From assembly GCA_027422505.1 (NCBI GenBank), contig JAPQWV010000002.1, positions 22,018,001 through 22,082,000 on the forward strand: a stretch of DNA of 64,000 nucleotides, given 5' to 3'. Both the position numbers and the translations under genes were made by a program. Each line of letters begins with the position of its first letter. Positions within the stretch are counted from its first letter, which is position 1. Below the pieces are notes generated by a model. It was not told the origin of the DNA and searched no databases. It saw only the letters and a program-made list of their open reading frames with translations. This document shows positions 11,850 through 21,640 of this stretch, piece after piece. The stretch is from Craterostigma plantagineum. Taxonomy: Eukaryota > Streptophyta > Magnoliopsida > Lamiales > Linderniaceae.

Positions 11850-12085
11850 GTGGCTCTGCTTAAGCAGGAGTACGAGAGGGCTCTGACTTTTCTTAGGCGC
11901 GGAAACCACACGAAATCCCGTAGATTGATGAAGGATTTGTGTCCGAAGAATGAGAATACACCGCATTAGGCCTTGGTTCGTCGGGTTCAGGGCATCGTGT
12001 GTATGAAGCTGGCTTCTCTTATCGACGATGCTAATGCCAAGCAGCGCCATTTGATGAATGCTATTGAGAGTGCGAGGAAGGTCGT
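11850..12085 (+). pseudogene. Fragment of a DUF627-type (ubiquitin hydrolase-related) plant gene
   Basis: One frame reads EYERALTFLRRGNHTKSRRL, then after an in-frame TAG ALVRRVQGIVCMKLASLIDD and QRHLMNAIESARKVV. This matches my recollection of the N-terminal DUF627 domain of plant ubiquitin carboxyl-terminal hydrolase-related proteins (ALxxLRRGNHTKALRLMK, IDDxNxKQRHLKNAIESARKAV). Only about 75 codons remain, there is no start, and the similarity ends near 12080. It is a gene fragment with a nonsense codon, not a working gene. Confidence 0.7.
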
Positions 12086-12439
12086 GAATGCAGATGGCGC
12101 TCGACGATGGTGGAGATTTTCCTGAATGGTCTCTGCGGCATTGAAACAGGGAATATAAAACTCTGTCGTTCATTTCTGATGGAGGCTTAAGCGTAGTGTA
12201 TCGCGTGTACGAGAACAGACCAACTAAGGGGATAATGAGGACTTCAGCGCTATGCCAGGGCATGTTTGGTTGATACTTTATCTAGGAACAACCTGCGGAG
12301 ACAAAAGACTCGAGGGATGATGAGATTGATGGCGTGTAACAACGACGTCTTTGAGTTCGTAATCAATTTCTTGTTTACGATGTTATTTTCTTATAAATCT
12401 AAGGCAATGAGAAACAAGTCACGTCATCGTAGGGAACAG

Positions 12440-12841
12440 AAATCGTGGGCCTTCGAGACCTTGCGTCAACATCTCCGCCACGGCCTCAAATAGAGGACTA
12501 CAATAGCCACGACGACAAGGCGTTGTTTCAGACAAGTCTAAGTTTATCCCGATCATTACCTGGACAAAGCCTCAAAGGAGACTCATATGTTGGACAATGG
12601 CTTATCTGAAGTGAACATTATCAATGGCAGGAACAATCATCCGACAAGTGGGAAAGAATGAAGAGCCAAGCGGAATGATACAATGAAGGGCCCAAATAAC
12701 ATGTGAGTATCTCCAGCTTATATATTTGTAAGAATCGTTGCCTTTAAGTAGATACTCATATACAATATTTGTTTCTAGGAGTTCAATTCCTCAACCAAGT
12801 AAAGAGGGCGCTGAATGGGATTCAATCTCCATCGTTTAAGT
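12440..12841 (+). pseudogene. Exon-like fragments of an unidentified plant gene
   Basis: One frame (about 12450-12609) reads GLRDLASTSPPRPQIEDYNS and SLSRSLPGQSLKGDSYVGQW. Another continues with LSEVNIINGRNNHPTSGKE, hits a stop, and goes on to DTMKGPNN. There a GT donor (12702, GTGAGT) and an AG acceptor (ending 12779, TTTGTTTCTAG) remove a 78-bp intron and keep the frame into SSIPQPSKEGAEWDSISIV, followed by TAA at 12839-12841. A frame-preserving intron argues that this was a real gene. The family is not recognised; frame changes and a stop mark it as broken. Confidence 0.45.
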
Positions 12842-13444
12842 ATGCAAGGCAACCTTCAGCTGCATCTGTGAGGAATATATATTAGTTTTAAGTATTGTGT
12901 AATGTCATGTTACAATTACGGAGTTCAAGGGAGCCTTCGATGTCTTTATTTTCTTGTTATTTCTTGTGTTTGACGTTCACAAGGGAGGAGTGATTTTCTT
13001 TTTGTTGTTACAGTTGGTTTTGACATTCTTTCTCTTGGAAGTGTTTTGATATATGGATTATAATATTATTACCTATGGTTGCACTTCTCGCATACGTGGG
13101 AAAGTTCCAATCGTTAAGAGCATGTCGCTCGATGCGGCCTGGTGAATGCAAGTTCATTCTTCTCATGTTATGCTTTATTTATCTCTTTATGTAATGATGC
13201 TTTTGTAATACATCAGAGTGAGTTTGGCAAAGGACCATCTGCTAGAGCTTGAAGAATTCCCAACTTAAATTTGAAAACTAAGCACCAAATTTTGTTGATT
13301 AATCGCCCGTGTTTAAAGATTTGCGGATTTTGTTTATTTGACTTGATTAGTTAAATATGATACAGTCTTGGAGACAAGAAAGAAGTGCACAAAGATGATA
13401 GCAAGAGCTGCTCAAAGAACATCAGTTTTGGAAACGAAGTAGTC
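12842..13444. other. Intergenic sequence without recognisable content
   Basis: AT-rich, with no open frame of note and no clear repeat. Its right end is the insertion site of copia-2 (TCTTT at 13445-13449). Confidence 0.5.
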
Positions 13445-13449
13445 TCTTT

Positions 13450-13903
13450 TGTTGACTGCCTTTGAATGGTCAATGATGACTGCCTTTGAAGTGGAGAAAG
13501 AAGAACGGCGCCGCATACAAAAATGGTGTGCTTCATTACTTTTCTTCAGTTCATATCTTGGGAGGTTGCCTATAAATAGGCTTCGAACGATCAGCTCAAA
13601 AATGCATCCCACAGAATAAATCATAAGGGATCAGTGAGAGGAGAGAAAATAGAGGGAAAATAATAGAGAGTTTGTCGGATATTTTCTCCGACTATAAAGA
13701 GAGATATTGAGTGTTTTCTCCTTTGTAGTACGAGAGGTTGTAACTCCTATATATCTCCTATAGTGGATTCTTCTTCCTTGCCCGTGGTTTTTACCCCAAT
13801 TTGTTTGGGGGTTTTCACGTTAAATCTCGGTGTCCACTTTTATCTTTAATTGCTCAAATACTAGCCGCAATATTACTCGACCGGGTCCGCTGCCACGCCA
13901 ACA
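13450..13903 (+). repeat. 5' LTR of copia-2 (454 bp)
   Basis: It begins TGTTGACTGCC and ends GCCACGCCAACA. Compared with the 3' LTR it lacks about 22 bp right after TGTTGAC. The core promoter is CTATAAATAGG near 13570, and downstream sequence is closely shared with 15906-16358. Confidence 0.9.
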
Positions 13904-13905
13904 AT

Positions 13906-13922
13906 TGGTATCAGAGCCGAAC
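13906..13922 (+). other. Primer binding site of copia-2
   Basis: TGGTATCAGAGCCGAAC, two bases after the LTR; it is complementary to the 3' end of plant initiator-methionine tRNA. Confidence 0.9.
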
Positions 13923-14100
13923 TTGAGTTTTATATATCTAGTTATCGTATGCTCTGTGGTTGCCACTAACGTGGATCTTCCACATCAGAAAATAATAGAT
14001 ATTATACTGCCCTTGTTACGGTGACGAAAAAGCCGGTACGAGTTCAATAATTATCTGCTGCAACCCCGTCGGAGGTATCACTCACGACTGAGCAGAAATT

Positions 14101-14249
14101 ATGGCGGCAAAGTTTGATATCGAAAATTCAACGGGAGAAACTTCTCACTGTGGAAATTAAAGAAAAAGGCGATCTTGAGGAAGGACGGTTGTCTGGAGGC
14201 TATCGATGGAAAACCAGCCACGCTGACAGACGGGAAAAAAAAAATTGAG
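14101..14249 (+). pseudogene. copia-2 gag N-terminal remnant
   Basis: ATG at 14101 starts MAAKFDIE; a one-base loss then shifts the frame, after which LWKLKKKAILRKDGCLEAID is readable in another frame. This is the usual start of a copia gag (UBN2/DUF4219-type). At about 14245, in a run of A, the sequence jumps directly into integrase, so the rest of gag, the zinc knuckle, protease and the first part of integrase are deleted. Confidence 0.85.
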
Positions 14250-14862
14250 GACTAATAATGGAGGAGAATATACTGGCCGAAATTTTGATAGCTTTTGCAA
14301 AAGAGAAGGCATCAAAAGGCACTTCACTACGGCGTATACTCCACAACAAAATGGAGTGGCGGAGCGGATGAACAGGACTCTGTTGGAGAGAACAAGAGCC
14401 ATGTTGGGAGCTGCAGGTCCGGATAAATCATACTGGACAGAAGCAGTCAACACCGCCTGCTACGTGATCAATCGATCGTTTTCAACGGCAATTGATCAGA
14501 AGACGCCGATGGAGATGTGGATCGGAAAGCCAGCGGATTATTCCAAACTCCATGTATTTGGAAGTCTTGTGTACGTGATGTACAACGCCCAAGAAACTAC
14601 GAAGCTGGATCCGAAGTCCAGGAAGTGTTTGTTCTTGGGGTATGCTGATGGTGTGAAGGGGTATCGCCTGTGGGATCCCACTGCCCACAAGGTTGTCATC
14701 AGCAGGGAGGTTATCTTTTTGGAAGTTAAAATAATCAGAGGAAATGATAGCACTACAAAGGGAAGTTCAGAGACTACGACCATTCAGGTGAAAGGGAAGT
14801 CTGTCGAACAAGATTCTTCTGAAGCAGCACCAGAGCGCTTTCGTGCACGACTGGTGGTTTAA
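14250..14862 (+). pseudogene. copia-2 integrase C-terminal half
   Basis: The frame opens at LRTNNGGEY, where copia integrases have RTDNGGEY, so the second catalytic Asp is Asn here. The Glu region is intact (PQQNGVAERMNRTLLER), followed by GSLVYVMYNAQETTKLDPKS and CLFLGYADGVKGYRLWD. The first catalytic Asp and the zinc-binding part are deleted. Near 14845 the frame enters the RT segment RARLVV and stops at TAA (14860-14862), so the RT fingers before that point are also missing. Confidence 0.9.
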
Positions 14863-15807
14863 GGCTACGCTCAGAAAGAAGGCATCGACTTCAGCGAGAT
14901 ATTCTCACATGTGGTTCGATTGACGACTGTTCGGATACTCCTGGCAATGTGTGCTACATTCGATCTACATCTAGAGCAACTAGATGTGAAGACGGCTTTT
15001 CTTCATGGAAATCTTGAAGAAGAGATTTATATGCTCCAACCGGAAGGTTTTGAAGACAAAGAAAAACGGAACTTGGTTTGCAGGTTGAACAAATCTCTAT
15101 ACGGTCTCAAACAGGCGCCGAGGTGTTGGTATAAGAGATTTGATTCCTTCATCATGAGCCTTGGATACAACAGATTAAATGCAGACCCTTGTGCATATTT
15201 CAAGAGGTTTGGTGAAAGCGATTTTATCGTATTACTGCTGTATGTTGACGACATGTTGGTAGCAGGCCCCAACAAAGATCGTGTTGAAGAACTCAAGGCA
15301 CAGTTGGCTAGGGAATTTGAAATGAAGGACTTGGGACCAGCAAACAAGATTCTAGGGATGCAAATTTACCGAGACAGAAATAACAAGAAGATTTGGCTTT
15401 CGCAGAAGAATTATCTGAGGAAGGTCTTGCGACGCTTCCATATGCAAGATTGTAAGCCAATTTCTACCCCGCTTCTTGTTAATTTCAAATTATCCTCAAG
15501 TATGAGTCCTAGCAGTGAAGAAGGGAGGATGGAAATGTCTCGAGTACCGTATGCATCAGCGGTGGGAAGTCTTATGTTCGCGATGATTTGTACACGACCC
15601 GACATTGCACATGCAGTGGGAGTAGTAAGTCGGTACATGGCGAATCCGGGCAAAGAGCATTGGAGCACGGTGAAGAGGATCCTATTATATAGAGGAACCT
15701 CATATGTTGCATTATGTTACGGGGGAGCAGACTTTACTGTCAGAGAGTACGTTGACTCTGATAAGTTCGTTTGGTGTCGTTCCTCAAGTGGCCTAGCGGA
15801 GACGTAA
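14863..15807 (+). pseudogene. copia-2 reverse transcriptase, RNase H deleted
   Basis: After the TAA the sequence continues GYAQKEGIDFSEIFS. From 14911 the frame is open for 298 codons with LDVKTAFLHGNLEEEIYMLQ, SLYGLKQAPRCWYKRF and the intact catalytic LLYVDDMLVAG. It then reaches YVDSD and jumps straight to KFVWCRSS, the very end of the usual polyprotein, so RNase H is absent. The RT palm itself looks undamaged. A CTGAT-like microhomology at the junction fits deletion between short direct repeats. Confidence 0.9.
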
Positions 15808-15869
15808 GCAACATGAAAGGCAAGTGAGAAAGAATGGTGTGAAGATCCGATTGATCCTCAATCAAATCT

Positions 15870-15882
15870 TCAAGTGGGAGAT
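15870..15882 (+). other. Polypurine tract of copia-2
   Basis: CAAGTGGGAGAT lies directly before the TGTCGACA start of the 3' LTR, in the standard copia position. Confidence 0.85.
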
Positions 15883-16358
15883 TGTCGACATAATAATTAA
15901 AAGGCCACAGGGCCTTTGAATGGTCAATGATGACTGCCTTTGAAGTGGAGAAAGAAGAACGGCGCCGCATACAAAAATGGTGTGCTTCATTACTTTTCTT
16001 CAGTTCATATCTTGGGAGGTTGCCTATAAATAGGCTTCGAACGATCAGCTCAAAAATGCATCCCACAGAATAAATCCAAAGGGATCAGTGAGAGGAGAGA
16101 AAATAGAGGGAAAATAATAGAGAGTTTGTCGGATATTTTCTCCGACTATAAAGAGAGATATTGAGTGTTTTCTCCTTTGTAGTACGAGATGTTGTAACTC
16201 CTATATTTCTCCTATAGTGGATTCTTCTTCCTTGCCCGTGGTTTTTACCCCGATTTGTTTGGGGGTTTTCCACGTTAAATCTCGGTGTCCACTTTTATCT
16301 TTAATTGCTCAAATACTAGACGCAATATTACTCGACCGGGTCCGCTGCCACGCCAACA
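15883..16358 (+). repeat. 3' LTR of copia-2 (476 bp)
   Basis: It begins TGTCGACATAAT and ends GCCACGCCAACA, followed by the target duplication TCTTT. It is nearly identical to 13450-13903 except for about 22 extra bases at its 5' end. Confidence 0.92.
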
Positions 16359-16363
16359 TCTTT

Positions 16364-16730
16364 CTCATTGTGTTCGTTTGTTGTATTCATGTACAATATT
16401 TTACAACAAATCCTTGCAATATTGGATGATGCTGTTCATTCCTTTAATATTCCTTTTATTTTCCATTTTTCAACTTTATTCCCATTTTCTTTCTTGCGGT
16501 TATTCATCTACTTTAGGCTGCAGTAAAAAGTTGGCACTAAAAACAATGCATGTGGATTTCTGAGCATACTCCATTGGCATTTAAAAGGTCTAATGGGGTA
16601 GCTAAACAGTCTCATGTGCCAAAATGCAGCCAATGCATAACTTCGGCCTATTCAAATGCGATGAGAATCGAGAAAATATGAACAAATGCGAACGTGAGTA
16701 AGGGTCTGAAGAAGGCGCAGATTTGCTAAA
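16364..16730. other. Flank between copia-2 and the ERF-like fragment
   Basis: No gene is recognisable. It may contain more of the same gene fragment (for example SKGLKKAQIC just before the stop at 16731), but this is weak. Confidence 0.3.
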
Positions 16731-16975
16731 AAATCGACGATTTTGATGCGATTGGTGATTTTGAAGCTGATTTTCAGAAATTTACCGACGATAGTGAAGA
16801 GAAAGAGGTCATCGTAAACATCGGTTCATTTGCCCCCAAAAGCTATGGTTCTAAACTTGATAAGACCTTTTTATCTTCTTCATTAGTAGATATACATAAC
16901 TGTATAGTTTTGACATCAATATCACTTTATCGTGTTAAACTGTACAATGCACAGGTAGCAAAGTGCACTACGTAG
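16731..16975 (+). pseudogene. ERF-VII-like transcription factor fragment
   Basis: After a TAA, one frame reads KIDDFDAIGDFEADFQKF, then TDDSEEKEVIVNIGSF. DDFEADFQxFxDDS followed by a V(x)VNVKPF-like run is a conserved acidic stretch upstream of the AP2 domain in plant group VII ERF proteins (RAP2.12 type), as I recall them. No N-degron start and no AP2 domain are present, so this is at best an isolated fragment. It ends at 16975, just before the hAT insertion. The DUF627-like and other fragments lie on the far side of copia-2. Confidence 0.5.
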
Positions 16976-16977
16976 AT

Positions 16978-17688
16978 TAGGGGTGGGCATCGGGTCGGGT
17001 AGTCGGGTATCGGGTAGTTCGGGTTCGGGTAGTTCGGGTTCGGGCTAAGATTTTCAATACCCGAACCCGACCCGATTTACGGCGGGTACCCGCTTGTCGG
17101 GTATATATCGGGTTCGGGTACCCGATGTCGGGTAGTCGGGTACCCGATTTTTAATTAGACTATGACTAAAAATATTATAATTCAATAATATTAAAATATT
17201 CATGTTATATATTAATATCACTTACAATATTTGGATATTTTGTTTTCAATAAATATAATATATACATTGATATAAATTATTAGTTGTTAATTATACATTA
17301 ATAAAAATTTTGAGAATATATTTTAAATTTTTATGATGATCTATGCATTGATATAAATTATCAGTTGTTAATTATACACTTAAAATAAGAAACTAGTCGA
17401 AATATTATTTAAAACTTTAACATCACTCAAGTTATATATTGATATATGTATTCTATATGTTTTTAATGTATGTACAAAACTAATAATTTTTTTTTAAAAA
17501 AATACATCGGGTACCCGAATAACCCGATCGGGTAATAAATTACTACCCGATACCCGACCCGATTAACAACTATCGGGTATCGGGTTATCCGATACCCGAA
17601 AAATAACCCGAAATACCCGACCCGAACTACCCGAACCCGATCGGGTTCGGGTAAAACCCGAATACCCGAACCCGAACGCCCACCCCTA
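16978..17688. mobile_element. Non-autonomous hAT-type foldback element (711 bp)
   Basis: The ends TAGGGGTGGGC and GCCCACCCCTA are exact inverted repeats and are flanked by a perfect 8-bp duplication ACGTAGAT (16970-16977 and 17689-17696), the hAT hallmark. Both arms (about 16978-17155 and 17505-17688) are built of CGGGTA/CGGGTT words in opposite orientation, so the element can fold into a long hairpin. The middle is AT-rich and non-coding. It depends on a transposase from elsewhere. Confidence 0.93.
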
Positions 17689-17696
17689 ACGTAGAT

Positions 17697-18519
17697 TGTA
17701 AGACTGCACGGTTGTGAGACTGTAGAATATGTTTTTTATTATTGTTTTTATAAAAAGTTAAGATTTATTTGTAATAATTTTATATTATACAATAAAAAAA
17801 TTGATGTGTGTGACAAAAACCTGGCGAATAAAAATATTAACTTGAAAATTGTGTTTATAGTGGACAAAAAATAACCACGTGCTAGTAATACTTAATTTTC
17901 GAAGTATTGCTAGAGCTTACAAGTAGCTCACGGCGGGTTGTAATTTAGGTGTATGAATTTATATCATTTATGGGGTCATGAATTACTCGCTATTAGTCCT
18001 GTTCATTAATTCTATTGTCTACAAATAAAATTATAATTATAGTTATTATATCATAATTAAATTAGTAAACTTTACTTTATAATTTTTAAAAAATCATATA
18101 TTACAATTTTAAATATTTAATAATTAGTATATTGTTTTATTTATAATTTTCTTAAATTTAGAAAGTAAAATATCAATAAGTAAAAGAATGTTATATTTAT
18201 CTTTTTATAATATAAATATTGTCAAGTAAATATGATTAAAATAAATTTAAAAAATTAAAGTTAAACTACAACACTATTTTAGGCAATATAGATTTGACAT
18301 AGTTAAATTTTTCTATATATACAGTTAAAACATTACTTAGTCATCCAACCATTTCTTATATATTTCCCTCTTAAATAATATTTTCAATATTATTAAAAAA
18401 CCAAGTTAAGATAAATATAATATTAGTTAAATTAAATAATAAAAAACATTAAAAACAATAAAGTATTCCTATTTTTTATTTTTAGAAAATGTGAAAGAAA
18501 CAAATGGAAGTTATGTAAT
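17697..18519. other. AT-rich intergenic sequence
   Basis: Nothing recognisable: no long ORF, no clear repeat. It ends at the target site TAATTGAAGAAT of the next retroposon. Confidence 0.5.
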
Positions 18520-18754
18520 TAATTGAAGAATGACCTCTCTCTTCTTTCTCTCCCCTCCCAAGCTCTCCAAAATCTACAAAACCCTAACAGCCGCCACATC
18601 TTTCCTCCTCCTCCTCCTCCATTGATGCTTCATGTCCATTAATGAAGGAGGTGAGGAGCCTCTATTTTCTTCTTTTTTTCTATGTTCTATATATTTTATA
18701 TAAAAAAAAGTACTTGTGGACCGCCGCCTTCACCGTGCCACCTCCACCTCCACA

Positions 18755-19161
18755 TCTTAAGGTCCCGACCGAACTCACTCGGTTTCTTACTCGTATTTTA
18801 AAACGGTTGGTGAGCGCGCTTTCATATTCGAGAAAAGTAAAGATCGAAGGACGATCGAAGGAGAATAGATTGAGATATAGAGAGCTAAGAGTGATAGAAG
18901 AGATTGAAGGTAAGGATCGAAGAAGGACAGAGAATGGAGATCATAGGCGAGAAGAAGAATTAAGGAGAGAGTTAGAATATAATTCTTTTTGCTTACTGTT
19001 CGTACCTCCATTACAGAATATAAACACAAACTAGTAAATGGGCCAAACAAACTGGCATATGGGCCATAACTAAATATATGTAATCTATTAAGCGTATGGG
19101 CCAAGCCCAACCTTTTACGAGCCCAAATGATCTTCTAACGTAATAATGTCGGGTCCTGACA
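18755..19161 (-). repeat. 3' LTR of the gypsy element
   Basis: It shares long blocks with 25753-26208 (for example GAGAAAAGTAAAGATCGA, ACACAAACTAGTAAATGGGC, ATGTCGGGTYCTGACA). On the minus strand it begins TGTCAGGACCC directly after the purine tract. Confidence 0.88.
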
Positions 19162-19691
19162 TTACCCTCCCATTGAAGACATCCTCGTTCTCGAGGATGA
19201 TAGATAAAAGTCCGACATTGTAGGACAAAGAAACCACGGGCATCGCCTATCGGCGATGGACCTTTTTCCACGGCCGAAAGGAAAAAAGTGAACTCACCGA
19301 TTTTGCTTCCTCCCTCAAGCACTGGTGCCTTCGTGCCGCTTTGCGACGCTTCTGCTTCTGCTTCCTCGCCCGCCTTCTTATCAACTTTCGCTGCTTTGCA
19401 ATAGGATGTCTGTATCAGGCCTTTGAGCTTGTGGTTGCGGTGGATAGAGTTCGATCGAGCCTCATGCTCAGAAAATATTTCGATGGCGTTCTTGAGTTCC
19501 CCTTGAGCTCATAAGTGTTCCGAGATAGAATGCTTCAGGTCGGCCTCTACTCGGATCACCTCAGCCTGGAGATTTTGCATTAGCTCGGCCAACGATTGTT
19601 TCTCCTCGTGGCTAGTTCGGTTCAGCATCCGTCCGACATCTTTGCTCTTGAGTTCTTCAAGGTTCAGCAACTGATCCAGCTCAGAAGATGC
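19162..19691 (-). pseudogene. Gypsy internal 3' segment with charged helical ORF
   Basis: On the minus strand the readable pieces are LDQLLNLEELKSKDVGRML and SLAELMQNLQAEVIRVEADL, then after a stop AQGELKNAIEIFSEHEARSN. They are charged and probably coiled-coil, and lead into an Ala/Glu/Lys-rich tail before the polypurine tract. In related gypsy elements gag-like or spacer segments look similar, but no domain is recognised. LINE-1 cuts it at 19692. Confidence 0.45.
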
Positions 19692-19779
19692 AAAACACGT
19701 CCTTTTTTGGAGATACTCGTTAAAGCTGTAAAAGACTTGGAACAAAAGGGGACTATTGAATGAATCACAGGTTGAACAG

Positions 19780-20567
19780 AACAACGAGAAAACACAATCG
19801 GTTTGGGCGCAGTTTGATATTTCCAAACTACGCAATGCTGGAACAAAACTTGGATATATTGAACCTGAGCAGACTGGGGGACTGAAATGAGGCATATTGT
19901 GCTGGATGACATTTCTGAGGAAGTCCAGTATTGGAAATCTGCGCTCATATGCTATGTTCTGGGATCAAACCCTCCTTTTGCTGTTATGAGTGGTTTTCTG
20001 AACAGAGTATGGAAGAAATATGGACTACAGAAAGTGATGCAAGTCCGGGCAGGATTGTTTCTGACCAAGTTTGAAAATAAGGAGACGAGGGATATGATCC
20101 TCCAAACAGAGCTGCTGCAATTTGACAAGAAACCAGTCATTATAGCTCCGTGGACAGCTAATACATAGTTCAAGAAAGGGGATGTTGATAAAGTTCCTAT
20201 ATGGGTTCAATTCCCACACCCAGAATTGAATTGGGGGGTGAAAGGACTTAGTAAGATCGCCAGCTTGGTGGGCACACCCATTATGGCTGATCAGGTCACT
20301 ATGAATAAAGATCGAGTCCAATATGCCCGGGTGCTGGTCGAGGTCGATTTGAAGAAAGACCTGAAGGATAAAGTTGCATTTCTCAATGAATATGGGCAGT
20401 TAGTGGAACAAGAAGTAACTTACGAATGGAAGCCCATCAAGTGTATAACATGTGGGAAATTTGGCCATGCCACTGAAGTTTGCAGGAAGGTGTTTAAGAA
20501 GGAATGGCAACAAATTGCTGAGAAAACACCAGTACAGGAACAAAAAAGGAACAGATCAAATAAGTAA
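19780..20567 (+). pseudogene. LINE-1 ORF1 (DUF4283-like domain and CCHC knuckle)
   Basis: Readable pieces are FDISKLRNAGTKLGYIEPEQ, then after a frame change DDISEEVQYWKSALICYVLG and NPPFAVMSGFLNRVWKKYG (19887-20168), matching the DUF4283 region of plant LINE ORF1. After a stop, 20226-20567 carries WKPIKCITCGKFGHATEVC, a CX2CX4HX4C knuckle at about 20442-20483. The protein would coat LINE RNA. The N-terminus is missing because of 5' truncation. Confidence 0.88.
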
Positions 20568-20772
20568 GGAAGTAGAAGATGGATGGAAAACTCAGGGACG
20601 CAGGAAGCTGCAGCTAAGTGGTTCTACTGGAGTACAGAGGACACAACAAACCATAGAGCAGTCCACGAGAAGTCTCACACTGGAGGGAGAGGATCCTGAC
20701 AGACAGACTTCTCTAATAGCAGAACAAGAGCAGTGTAGTGATACTAGGCAGCGGGGGCTACCCCACCCTTAT

Positions 20773-21640
20773 GGATAAGGCAGTAATATGGAATGCAAGG
20801 GGGTATGAATACCCCTAATAAACAGGCTGAGATCAGACTGAGGTGTAGCAAACTTCAGTCTAGTCTAGTATGCCTTGTGGAAACAAAAATAAAAAAGGAA
20901 AGTCTGACTGGTATTTTGGAGCGCTGGTTCAATGGATGGAGTTATGTACATAATCTAAATAATCACCCTCTTGGAAGGATACTATTACTATGGACAAATG
21001 AATGGAAAGTGAATGTGTTAAAGCAAACTGATCAGCTGATCCATACACAGATTGAGAAACAGGGGTTTAGGGGTCACATGACCTGTGTGTATGGGCATAA
21101 TACAGTAACTATGCGAGAAGCCCTGTGGACTGAACTCAGGGAAATCGAGCAACTTAATGACCCGTGGATTGTATGGGGCGATTTTAACAATGTGCTCTCT
21201 GTGGAGGATTGAGTGGGTGGTTGTCCAGTACAAGCCACAGAATACGAAGCTTTTAGACATTGTTTTAGAGACTGTGAACTAGAGGAGATCAGAAGAAAGG
21301 GTAATCGCTACACTTGGTCTAACAAGCCAAAAGCTGAAACAAGAATTTATAGTAAAATTGATTGGGCATTTGGGAACTCTCAGTCGAGGCAACAGTTTAT
21401 GGATACTGAAGCACATTTTTTGAATGAGGGGTCTCGGATCATTCCCCCATAATGCTCAAAAGTCTAGGAACGAAGCAGGTATCCTGTCGAGATTTTAAGT
21501 TCTTTAACATGTGGGTGGAATCCCCCCAATTCTTGGCTGTCGTGGCACAAAATTGGAGCAGAGCCGGAACACAGAGTTCGAAAAGAAGACATTATACACC
21601 AATTGACCCAAATCAGGAAACCACTGAGAGAGCTCAATAA
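20773..21640 (+). pseudogene. LINE-1 ORF2 endonuclease domain
   Basis: ORF2 starts near 20773 with AVIWNARG, then shifts frame to NTPNKQAEIRLRC. It contains SLVCLVETKIKKE (catalytic Glu) and DPWIVWGDFNNVLSVED (the DFN motif), i.e. the apurinic-type endonuclease that nicks target DNA. A stop at 21210-21212 and a further frame change break it. Confidence 0.85.

Larger units (their letters stand above)
13450..16358 (+). mobile_element. Ty1/copia element with internal deletions (copia-2)
   Basis: It is bounded by LTRs that start TGTYGAC and end CCAACA, with a perfect 5-bp target duplication TCTTT (13445-13449 and 16359-16363). Inside are a primer site, the first part of gag, the second half of integrase, most of reverse transcriptase and a polypurine tract. 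The full length is only 2.9 kb because three internal blocks are missing. The LTRs differ at under ten positions apart from a gap of about 22 bp near the 5' end of the left LTR, so insertion is fairly recent. It could move only with proteins supplied by a relative. Confidence 0.95.

Noticed and set aside
11769..12263. 164-codon minus-strand ORF
   Set aside because: It overlaps the LTR end and the antisense of the DUF627-like fragment; the plus-strand frame has recognisable protein motifs, this one does not.
18642..19034. 130-codon plus-strand ORF
   Set aside because: It straddles the retroposon and the gypsy LTR border, so it cannot be one gene; charged composition comes from purine-rich LTR sequence.
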